This document shows, one piece after another, positions 9,766 through 16,745 of a stretch of DNA of 35,024 nucleotides. A program made the translations under genes and the position numbers. Where the stretch lies: NCBI GenBank assembly GCA_023265515.1, contig JAHFSZ010000009.1:3541-38564 (forward strand), read 5' to 3'. The notes below the pieces were generated by a model. That model saw only the letters and a program-made list of their open reading frames with translations, made no database searches and was not told the origin of the DNA. Source of the stretch: Verrucomicrobiota bacterium. GTDB lineage: Bacteria > Verrucomicrobiota > Verrucomicrobiia > JABWAM01 > JAHFSZ01. The number at the start of each line of letters is the position of its first letter. Positions within the stretch are counted from its first letter, which is position 1.

Positions 9766-10667
9766 GCGCAGAGCTGCCGGTAGAAGCAATTCCGGCACTT
9801 CCAAAGGTCTTCGGTCATCGGGAAGGCGTTGATATCCGCCTGGTTGCGGGCCGTGTCGACCAGCCTCGGGGTGATGTCATCGAAGTAGCGGCGGATGGAA
9901 GCCTCAAGCCGTTCGATCTTTTCGGGAGCGAGGCAGTTTGCACCGATGGTGTTGTCGCGCAGATAGACGGGGTAACCGAGCATCTGTTCGATGGGCACGC
10001 CCCACTTGCGGCCCGCGAAGAGGGCATAGCCGGCCAGCTGATCCTCGACGCTGTCGTCGGTCCCGCCGGTCTTCCAGTCGATCAGGTGGAGCTTTTCACC
10101 ATCGTGCCAGGCCAGGTCGATCTTGATGAAGAGCAGTTTGCCGTCGAAGACGAACTCCTCAAGTTTCTCGACGGTTCGGATCTGCTCCGCCGGCGAGGCG
10201 AGGATTTTTTGGGTCAGGTCGAGCTCGTAAAAATTCCGGATGATCTGGTAAGCTTCGTCACGCCATCGCTCGCAGGTTTCGCGGTCGGGTTCCGGGCCGT
10301 AAAAATGCTCGTAGAGGTTGTGGAAGTTTTTCGGGGATTGTTCCCAGCGCTTCTCGCGGCTTTCGCGCCAGGCCTGCCGCAGGCGGTCGCGGAGGCTGGT
10401 CAGGCTTTGCTCGACCACCGGGAGCGGCCGGCCTCGTTGGTGCGTGTCAAACACCTGCTCGATGACGTGATGGATCAGCTCGCCAACCAGCATCGGCAGG
10501 TTTTTCATCTTGTTGAAAACGTAAGACTGCCAGGCTTCCGGCGTGGCGCGCGCCCGGTCCCAGCCACCCCACGAGCCGTAGGCGCGCCAATAAAATTCCC
10601 GCGCGCATTTCGAGAGAGACATGGCCCGCGATTTGGACCAACTGAGCCTGTTGACGAGTTCAGCCAT
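9759..10667 (-). CDS. PD-(D/E)XK nuclease with Cas4/AddB-type Fe-S cysteines
   Basis: The 302-residue protein has the RecB/Cas4 nuclease layout. It starts with LSWSKSRAMSLSKC (Cys21). A helix GELIHHVIE (62-70) supplies His66/His67. The metal site is IKIDLAWHDG (Asp184) followed by LIDWKTG (Asp197, Lys199), and then a Q-L-x-x-Y helix. Three cysteines at the C-terminus (Cys291, Cys294, Cys300), together with Cys21, match the 1+3 cysteine pattern that binds a 4Fe-4S cluster in Cas4 and AddB. It has no helicase domain and there is no CRISPR array or cas gene nearby, so a DNA-repair exonuclease role is more likely. A GAGAGA sequence precedes ATG 10667. Confidence 0.85.
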   Translation of the reverse strand: MAELVNRLSWSKSRAMSLSKCAREFYWRAYGSWGGWDRARATPEAWQSYVFNKMKNLPMLVGELIHHVIEQVFDTHQRGRPLPVVEQSLTSLRDRLRQAWRESREKRWEQSPKNFHNLYEHFYGPEPDRETCERWRDEAYQIIRNFYELDLTQKILASPAEQIRTVEKLEEFVFDGKLLFIKIDLAWHDGEKLHLIDWKTGGTDDSVEDQLAGYALFAGRKWGVPIEQMLGYPVYLRDNTIGANCLAPEKIERLEASIRRYFDDITPRLVDTARNQADINAFPMTEDLWKCRNCFYRQLCAR

Positions 10668-10677
10668 TCTCTCTAGG

Positions 10678-10765
10678 AGTCAGAACTCAGGAATCAGAAT
10701 AACACCCGGCGCTTCGCGCCGGCACTCATGATTCTGAAGTCTGGGTTCTGGGTTCTGAATTCTGC
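10678..10765. repeat. Period-7 inverted repeat (TTCTGAN word) with nested GC hairpin, between ispH and nuclease gene
   Basis: The left arm has three heptads AGTCAGA, ACTCAGG, AATCAGA (10678-10698). The right arm has five: ATTCTGA, AGTCTGG, GTTCTGG, GTTCTGA, ATTCTGC (10731-10765). The arms are inverted (TCAGA against TCTGA). The loop contains a perfect 7-bp hairpin CCGGCGC/GCGCCGG with a 3-base loop (10706-10722). The right arm ends two bases from the ispH stop and the left arm starts 10 bases before the nuclease ATG. No T-run follows the GC hairpin. Confidence 0.85.
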
Positions 10766-10767
10766 GG

Positions 10768-11997
10768 TTAGTTGTACCCGAGCACGTCCTTGACCGAGAA
10801 GCCGCGCAGTTCCAGCAGGCGTGTGATGGACTGTTCGATCAGGTTGTTGGGACAGGAGGCGCCGGCGGTGATGCCAACGACGACTTCGCCCTCAGGGAGC
10901 CAGTTTTCGGTCTCGATCTCCTTTTGCTCGCGGTACTTGAAATGGATGATCTTTTTGTCGGATACCATCTTGCTCGAATCGCGGATGAAGTAGGTCGGCA
11001 GGACGGCCTCGCCCATCTCGGCGAGGTGGGCCGTGTTCGAGCTGTTGTAGCCGCCGACGACAATCAGGAGATTCGGCGGCTGCATCAGGAGTTTCTGCAG
11101 GGCGTCCTGGCGGTCCTGCGTCGCGCCGCAAATCGTGTCAAAGACCCGGAAATTTTCCCGGCATCCCGCCTCGCCGTCGCGGTCCAGGATGGCCTTGCGC
11201 AGGCGTCGCTGGACCTCCTCGGTCTCGCCGCGCATCATGGTGGTCTGATTGGCGACTCCGATCGCCTTCAGATGGATGTCGGGATCGAAACCAGGCGACA
11301 TGGAGCCTTCGAACCGCCCAAGGAATTCCTCCTTGCTGCCGCCGCGCCGGATATAGTCGCAAACATAATCGGTGTCTTCGAGCGTCAGGATGACGAGATA
11401 GTGGCCTCCGTTTTCGTAAGAGGCGCGGGAACTGGTGGCCTTGGTCTCCTCGTGCTTGGCCTTGCCGTGGATGATGCTGGTGACGCCTTCGCGGGCGTAC
11501 TGGCGTACTCGCTTCCAGACGCTCATCACGTCGCCGCAGGTGGTGTCGACCGTCTGGCAGCCGATGCGGGTGAGTTGCTCCATGACCTTCACCTCGGCGC
11601 CGAACGCAGGAACGATCACAATGTCGTTGGCCGTCACGTCCTCGATGTTGGCAACCTTGTTGGGGCCGGTGATGGTTTGGATGCCCATGGCCCTGATCTG
11701 CTCGTTGACCTCGGGGTTGTGGATGATTTCGCCGATGATGTATTTTTTCTTGTCCTTGAAAACCTTCGCGGCCGCGTAGGCAAGATCGATGGCGCGTTCG
11801 ACCCCGTAGCAAAAGCCGAATTCCTTGGCCAGTTTGACGGTCAGGTTGCCGGCCTTGAGGATGTTTCCATTGGCGCGGAGGTAGTCCACCAACTCACTTC
11901 GGTAGTGGGTTTCCACCTGGGCATGGACCTGCTCCATGATGTCGGGGCGTCTCAGGTTCACCCGTTCGGGCTTTGGTGTCAGTATTTCAGCACTCAT
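10768..11997 (-). CDS. ispH: 4-hydroxy-3-methylbut-2-enyl diphosphate reductase
   Basis: IspH (LytB) is the last enzyme of the MEP pathway and makes IPP and DMAPP. The 409-residue protein is the long, cyanobacterial/plant-like form rather than the ~310-residue E. coli form, with about 50 extra N-terminal residues and internal additions. The three cysteines that hold the 4Fe-4S cluster are present: Cys63 in FGFCYGV, Cys154 in DTTCGDV and Cys290 in DTICGATQ. IHNP (92-95) and the final AGASCPNN segment are also conserved. It faces the hpnD-hpnE gene across a 174-base divergent region, so precursor supply and squalene formation sit side by side. Confidence 0.95.
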   Translation of the reverse strand: MSAEILTPKPERVNLRRPDIMEQVHAQVETHYRSELVDYLRANGNILKAGNLTVKLAKEFGFCYGVERAIDLAYAAAKVFKDKKKYIIGEIIHNPEVNEQIRAMGIQTITGPNKVANIEDVTANDIVIVPAFGAEVKVMEQLTRIGCQTVDTTCGDVMSVWKRVRQYAREGVTSIIHGKAKHEETKATSSRASYENGGHYLVILTLEDTDYVCDYIRRGGSKEEFLGRFEGSMSPGFDPDIHLKAIGVANQTTMMRGETEEVQRRLRKAILDRDGEAGCRENFRVFDTICGATQDRQDALQKLLMQPPNLLIVVGGYNSSNTAHLAEMGEAVLPTYFIRDSSKMVSDKKIIHFKYREQKEIETENWLPEGEVVVGITAGASCPNNLIEQSITRLLELRGFSVKDVLGYN

Positions 11998-12115
11998 TGC
12001 GATCCATTAGTAGTCCAAGATGGCCTGTTCGTCCAGCGGTTTACCCGCCCCGGTGATTTGGAGGCAAAGGGAGGCCCTTTCAAGGCACCGGGATAGGCCG
12101 AGCGGACTTATCGGC

Positions 12116-12143
12116 TTGAGTCTCCTCCGCGTCCGGCTATCTT
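12116..12143 (+). promoter_or_regulatory. Possible sigma-70-type promoter for hpnDE
   Basis: TTGAGT (12116-12121) and TATCTT (12138-12143) are separated by 16 bases, each matching 4 of 6 consensus positions, and lie 28 bases before the hpnDE ATG. No other better pair was seen in the ispH/hpnDE divergent gap. By-eye call only. Confidence 0.3.
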
Positions 12144-12171
12144 CGTCGTCGATTCCGCAGCGTGATCCCCC

Positions 12172-14424
12172 ATGAAACTGAAGGCATCCTACCGTCATTG
12201 TTGGAAACTGGCGAAGCGGACCGGAAAAAACTTTTATTACTCCTTCGTGACCCTGCCGCGGGAAAAGCACATGGCCATGTGCGCGATCTACGCCTGGATG
12301 CGCCTGCTGGATGACTGTGTCGATGACGCTTCCGGGCCGCAGGAAGCGGGCCAGGCCCTTGAACAATGGGAAAAGAAGACGCGCGAGCTGCTTGCCGATC
12401 CGGCGGAGGCCGGCGATTCCGGCACGTTGTGGCCTGCATTCGTGGATACGGTCCAGCGCTACAACATTCCTGATGGTTATTTCTTCGAGATTATTCGTGG
12501 AGTCAGGATGGACTTGACCATCAACTCTTATCAGAGCTTCGATGAGCTCTATGAGTATTGCTACTGTGTAGCGTCTGTTGTCGGACTGGCGTGCCTGCAT
12601 GTCATGGGTTTTACCCATGCTCAGGCGAAAAAGCACGGCGAATGGCTCGGCATCGCCTTTCAACTCACCAACATCCTGCGGGACATCAAGGAGGATGCGG
12701 GCCGCGGCCGGATTTACCTTCCTGCCGATGAGCTGCAGGCCTTCAAGATCAACCCGAACGACATCCTGGAACTGCGTTGGAGCAGGGAGCTCCATGACCT
12801 TGTCGAATGTTATTCCTATCGCGCTGAAACTTATTACCTGAAGGCACAGCCGCTTTTCGACATGGTTCTGCCCGATGCAAGGCCCACGCTGGAAATCATG
12901 TCGGAAATCTATGGAGGAATTCTCCGGCGCCTGCGCGAAATCCATTACGACGTTTTCAACCATCGGGCCGCGCTCACGCGCCGTGCGAAACTGATGGCCG
13001 TGATCCGCCGCCGCTTTGCAAAAAGGCCGGCCGTGCCGTCCGGAGAGGCTGCTGCGCCCGATCTTTCACCGGGCAAAATCGCGATTGTCGGCGGCGGCGC
13101 GGCCGGGTTGGCGGCCGCGGTGGTGCTGAGTGAATTCGGGTATGAGATCTCCGTTTTCGAGAAAAAAAAGATGCTGGGCGGCAAGGCCGCCTGGTTTTCG
13201 GATGCGCGCCGTGACGAGGATCTTGAAAATCCGACCCATTTCTGGCTGACCCCGCATGCGAGCTCGGCCCGTTTTTTTTCCATGGTCGGCGCCCGGCGTC
13301 TGTTCGAGCTCCGGTCGGGGTGGCGCGTATTGGCGAAAAACAAAGTCGGCACCCTCAGGCCGTCGGAACGGCTCCCGTTTCCCTTCCACTGGCTGCCGTC
13401 GCTGCGGCGACTGGGGCTGGGCTGGCAGGAATGCCGATCCATCATGCAGGCAATGTTCCGCCTGGCGCGCTACGACCGGGAGGAGGAAATCCGCCTGGAT
13501 CGGTTGACCTTTCGGGATTGGCTCCGTTTTCATAAGCAGAGCGAGAATTCGGTCGAGCGTTTCTGGAAACCGTTCCTAAGCATCGGCATCCCCGACCGAA
13601 TCAGCCGGCTCTCGACCTGCCAGGTCGCATTTTTCCTCCAGCAGGTCGCAGTGTCCGGCCCGCTCGGGTGGTACGCTCCGACCGTGCCGGCCGGCGGCAT
13701 CTACGATGGGGTCTGCCGCTGGTTCCTCCATTCCCGCCATGTGGAAATCCGGACGGATGAAGACGTCAAAAGCGTTTTTTATGGCAACGACCAATGGAAC
13801 GTGCAGACGGGTGATGGCACCACGCACACATTCGATGAGGTGGTTGTCACCCTCTCGCGTGAGCTGGTTGGGCAGATTCTTCAGCCGAAGGATTACGCGG
13901 TGTTGACCGCGCGAGCCCAGTTCGACCAGCTCGGCTATGTGCCGTCGCTCCTGGCGCAACTTGAGTTTCGCCAGCCGCTGTTCGAGGCCTCCTCCTACAC
14001 CCTCCTCAATGAGGCGCCGTTTACCTGGGGCATCGCCTCGCCGGTCGCGCGGGCGAGCATGACGCAGGCGCCTTTTTCAGTGACCTTGGTGGGCAGCGAT
14101 TCGCGCCCCTATGTTTTCACGGAGAACCCGCAACTTCTCAACAATCGCCTCCGTGAGATTTGGGAAAACATCCTTGGTGAAGGTGAAGCTCCGGTGAACA
14201 CCGAACTGTGGTATGGTGTCGACCGCAATTTTGCCTCGGAGCCCGGAAGTTTTGCCCACCGGCCCTCGCAGGAAACCTCCCTGCCGGGACTCTGGCTCGC
14301 CGCCGACTGGACGAAGACCGGATGGCCCGCCGGGCTTGAGGGGAGCATTGACAGCGGCTTCCGCTGCGCCGAAAAAATCCTCGAAAAGCGCGGCTGGAAG
14401 ATCCGCCTGGTTCCCGAGGCCTGA
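12172..14424 (+). CDS. hpnDE: Fused presqualene diphosphate synthase / FAD-dependent squalene-forming oxidoreductase (HpnD-HpnE)
   Basis: Two enzymes are joined in one 750-residue chain. Residues 1 to about 285 are a trans-isoprenyl diphosphate synthase with the two Asp-rich motifs DDCVDD (47-52) and DIKED (171-175), as in HpnD, which condenses two farnesyl diphosphates. After a short linker, an FAD-binding fold starts at about 303 (IAIVGGGAAGLAAA, then a Glu at 330). The end, WLAADWTKTGWPAGLEG, is the C-terminal FAD signature of HpnE/carotenoid-desaturase-like amine oxidases. In bacteria HpnC, D and E make squalene for hopanoids. HpnC is not in the window. A phytoene synthase/desaturase pair is the alternative, but the ADWTxTGWPA ending favours HpnE. 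No Shine-Dalgarno sequence before ATG 12172. Confidence 0.85.
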   Translation: MKLKASYRHCWKLAKRTGKNFYYSFVTLPREKHMAMCAIYAWMRLLDDCVDDASGPQEAGQALEQWEKKTRELLADPAEAGDSGTLWPAFVDTVQRYNIPDGYFFEIIRGVRMDLTINSYQSFDELYEYCYCVASVVGLACLHVMGFTHAQAKKHGEWLGIAFQLTNILRDIKEDAGRGRIYLPADELQAFKINPNDILELRWSRELHDLVECYSYRAETYYLKAQPLFDMVLPDARPTLEIMSEIYGGILRRLREIHYDVFNHRAALTRRAKLMAVIRRRFAKRPAVPSGEAAAPDLSPGKIAIVGGGAAGLAAAVVLSEFGYEISVFEKKKMLGGKAAWFSDARRDEDLENPTHFWLTPHASSARFFSMVGARRLFELRSGWRVLAKNKVGTLRPSERLPFPFHWLPSLRRLGLGWQECRSIMQAMFRLARYDREEEIRLDRLTFRDWLRFHKQSENSVERFWKPFLSIGIPDRISRLSTCQVAFFLQQVAVSGPLGWYAPTVPAGGIYDGVCRWFLHSRHVEIRTDEDVKSVFYGNDQWNVQTGDGTTHTFDEVVVTLSRELVGQILQPKDYAVLTARAQFDQLGYVPSLLAQLEFRQPLFEASSYTLLNEAPFTWGIASPVARASMTQAPFSVTLVGSDSRPYVFTENPQLLNNRLREIWENILGEGEAPVNTELWYGVDRNFASEPGSFAHRPSQETSLPGLWLAADWTKTGWPAGLEGSIDSGFRCAEKILEKRGWKIRLVPEA

Positions 14425-14446
14425 CGGATGTTCCAGAGGATGCCGC

Positions 14447-15208
14447 TTAACGGCGGTTCCTCAACTCGGACTCGATCTCTTCGAGCAGTTCCGCGGTGCG
14501 CACGGCGTCGCGCTTGCGCTCGACGGAGAATTTGGGATCGGGTGGGCTGTCAAGAACGGTTCGGATCTCGCGGTACGCCTCCTTGTATTTTTTCTGATCG
14601 TAATAGAGTTCGCCGAGATAAAGGTGCCCCGTGCTCCGGGTGGGCGCGATATGGATCGCCTTTAGAAAGTAATTCTCCGCGAGCCGGTCGTCTCCGCCGG
14701 GAATGATTTGGTTGATCCGGCCCACCATCAGGTAAGCGCCGCCCGAATCGTAGCGGGGATCGAGCTCGAGCGTTTTTTTGGCATGGCCCATGATTTTTCC
14801 AGCCGCGCCGATCTTCGCGAAGATGGAGGAGTGGTCAATGTACTGGCCGTAATTGACGGCGTACCAATACCAGCCGTCGGGTTTTTCCGGATGGCGCTGC
14901 TTGATCTTTTCGGCCAGCTTGAAACCGATCTCAAAAGTTTCCATGGCCTTGTCCTCGGACTCCAGTAGGACGCCGATTTGCCAGCAGATGCGGCAGGCCC
15001 GAACCTGGACATCGAGTTGCTCGGGATTCTTTTTGAGCATTCGGCGGCAGAGATCGAGGGCGTGGCTGAGCTTTTGGACGTCGGATGGGTTGCTTGCAAG
15101 CTTGTCGACCTCCCTGAGCTGTAGGCGCGCAACGTCCGCCTCATCCTGGGCGACGCCGACGGCGGCCAAAAGGAGAGTGGAAAAACAGGCCAGCAGGATG
15201 CGGCTCAT
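14447..15208 (-). CDS. Exported TPR protein, resembling TRAP T-component (TatT-like)
   Basis: The 253-residue protein has an N-terminal signal peptide (hydrophobic residues 4-19, cleavage likely after GVAQ). The rest is helical with TPR-like repeats. The central WYWYAVNYGQYI, then a helix pair leading to LELDPRYDSGGAYLMVGRI, looks like TatT, the periplasmic TPR partner of some TRAP transporters; a later repeat is HLYLGELYYDQKKYKEA. No TRAP permease genes are in the window, so the role is open. It ends 22 bases from the hpnDE stop (convergent) and starts 10 bases after the aminotransferase gene, with which it is probably co-transcribed. Confidence 0.75.
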   Translation of the reverse strand: MSRILLACFSTLLLAAVGVAQDEADVARLQLREVDKLASNPSDVQKLSHALDLCRRMLKKNPEQLDVQVRACRICWQIGVLLESEDKAMETFEIGFKLAEKIKQRHPEKPDGWYWYAVNYGQYIDHSSIFAKIGAAGKIMGHAKKTLELDPRYDSGGAYLMVGRINQIIPGGDDRLAENYFLKAIHIAPTRSTGHLYLGELYYDQKKYKEAYREIRTVLDSPPDPKFSVERKRDAVRTAELLEEIESELRNRR

Positions 15209-15218
15209 GAAGGACCCG

Positions 15219-16613
15219 TCAAGCCGCCCGTTTTGCGCTCAAGGCCGCCTTGACCAGATTCGTTCCCATGTCCCACATCGCGCCGGGGAATTTATAGCAG
15301 CTCTGAAGTACTTCATCGAAGGCATTGAGAAAACGGTCGACCTCTTTTTCGCCGATGATGAGCGGGGGTGTGATTTTGATGACGTCGGAGTGGTGGCTTG
15401 CCACCTGCGTCAGGATCCGGTGGTCCTTCAGCAGAGGGATCACGACCATTTGGGCGAAAAGACCCTTTCCCGCCGCCTGGATCAGCTTCCATGCGGCACG
15501 AAGTTTGAGAGACCTGGGTTCGGAAAATTCGACGGCGATCATCAGACCCTTGCCGCGCACGTCGCTGATAAATTCGTGCTTCTCCTTGAGCTTCAGCAGC
15601 CCATCGATCAGCCGCCTGCCCATGCGGTCGGCGTTCTCGGCGATCTCTTCCTCTTCCATCACGTGAAGCGCGGCCAGCCCGCACGCCATGGCGAGATTGT
15701 TGCGGCCAAAAGTGGTCGAGTGGACGACGCATCGGTCCATCCTGCTGAATGTCTTGTTGTAGATCTCCCGGCGCAGCAGGATCGCCCCGCACGGGACAAG
15801 GCCGCCGCTGAGCGACTTGGCCAGGCAAACGATGTCGGGCTCCAGGTTCCAGTGCTGGAACGCAAACCATTTGCCGGTGCGGCCCAGGCCCGTCTGAACT
15901 TCATCGGCAACCAGCAGCGTCTCATAACGGCGGCAAAGCTCCTGCGCGCGCGCCCAATAGTCGCCTGCCGGAAAGTGGACCCCCTTGCCTTGAATCGGCT
16001 CGATGAAAAACGCGGCGAATTCGCGGGTCCGCAGTTTTCCTTCGAGGATGGCGAGATCGTCGAGCGGAACCGATTCGCTCTGGAGAAGCCGGCCGAAACC
16101 ATCCTTGAACATCCCGCTGCCGTTCATGGCGAGCGATCCGGTCGAAAGGCCGTGGAAAGCGTTGTCGACATAGAGTAGTTTGTCGCGGCCCGTCGCGCAA
16201 CGCGCGAACTTGATCGCGCCCTCGACCGCCTCAGTGCCGGAGTTGCAGAGAAAAGCGGCATTCAAATGGGGAGGGGAGCGCTTGACGAGCGCTTCGGCCA
16301 GCAGCCCGCTCAACAGAGAGCAGTCCATCTGCACCATGTTGGGCAAATCCAGATCGAGGACATCGCGGATGACCTTTTTGATCGCGGGATGGTTGCGGCC
16401 CAGGTTCATGGCGCTGTAACCGCCCAGAAAATCAAGATAGTCGTTGCCTTCCTGATCCCAGAGATAGGCGCCCTCGGCCCGCTTGTAAACCTTGTCAAAA
16501 CCGATGGTCCGAAGGACCTTGACGAGGGCCTGGTTCACATAAAGGTCGTGGAGCGTGTAATTTTCCCCAAGCCGCCTTTCAACAATATCTTTGATCTCAA
16601 AAGCCATGACCAT
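15219..16613 (-). CDS. Class III PLP-dependent aminotransferase
   Basis: The 464-residue enzyme belongs to the ornithine/putrescine/acetylornithine aminotransferase class. Visible motifs are NSGTEAVEGAIKFAR (124-138), the FHGLSTG phosphate segment, IEPIQGKG (204-211), the PLP-pyridine Asp237 in VADEVQTGLGRTG and the Schiff-base Lys266 in LAKSLSGG. Amino-donor specificity cannot be read. Because it lies near hpnDE, the hopanoid aminotransferase HpnO is one possibility; a general diamine or beta-amino-acid aminotransferase is equally possible. ATG 16613 or ATG 16607 may be used; a GAAGAAAG stretch precedes both. A heptad element separates it from the YyaL-type gene. Confidence 0.9.
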   Translation of the reverse strand: MVMAFEIKDIVERRLGENYTLHDLYVNQALVKVLRTIGFDKVYKRAEGAYLWDQEGNDYLDFLGGYSAMNLGRNHPAIKKVIRDVLDLDLPNMVQMDCSLLSGLLAEALVKRSPPHLNAAFLCNSGTEAVEGAIKFARCATGRDKLLYVDNAFHGLSTGSLAMNGSGMFKDGFGRLLQSESVPLDDLAILEGKLRTREFAAFFIEPIQGKGVHFPAGDYWARAQELCRRYETLLVADEVQTGLGRTGKWFAFQHWNLEPDIVCLAKSLSGGLVPCGAILLRREIYNKTFSRMDRCVVHSTTFGRNNLAMACGLAALHVMEEEEIAENADRMGRRLIDGLLKLKEKHEFISDVRGKGLMIAVEFSEPRSLKLRAAWKLIQAAGKGLFAQMVVIPLLKDHRILTQVASHHSDVIKITPPLIIGEKEVDRFLNAFDEVLQSCYKFPGAMWDMGTNLVKAALSAKRAA

Positions 16614-16680
16614 TTCTTTCTTCGGAAAGCTCGGAAATTACGCGTGTTTGCTGCGTTTAGCAAGCCTCTCTCTTTCGGGT

Positions 16681-16745
16681 CGTTTACCGTTTACCGTTCA
16701 CTGTTTACCGTGGTCGCGGGTTCGGTAAACGGTACACGGTTCACG
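16681..16745. repeat. Period-7 inverted repeat (CGTTNAC word) overlapping the yyaL-type stop codon
   Basis: The left arm is CGTTTAC, CGTTTAC, CGTTCAC, TGTTTAC (16681-16708). The right arm is GTAAACG, GTACACG, GTTCACG (16725-16745). The stop codon of the thioredoxin-domain gene (16741-16743) lies inside the last right-arm heptad, and the array seems to run on into the final codons. The word is the same as in the element at 5143-5239. Confidence 0.85.

Noticed and set aside
10706-10722. Intrinsic terminator at the perfect GC hairpin after ispH
   Set aside because: Neither strand has a T-run after the stem.
9723-10765. CRISPR array suggested by heptad repeats near a Cas4-like gene
   Set aside because: The repeat unit is 7 bases with no spacers, and no cas1, cas2 or effector gene is present.
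10924-12096. 390-codon plus-strand frame opposite ispH
   Set aside because: Antisense to ispH with all cluster cysteines on the other strand; composition typical of shadow frames.
12007-12963. 318-codon minus-strand frame opposite the HpnD domain
   Set aside because: Antisense to the Asp-rich motifs of HpnD; no motif of its own.
14853-16178. 441-codon plus-strand frame opposite the aminotransferase
   Set aside because: Antisense to the PLP-binding region; no family features.
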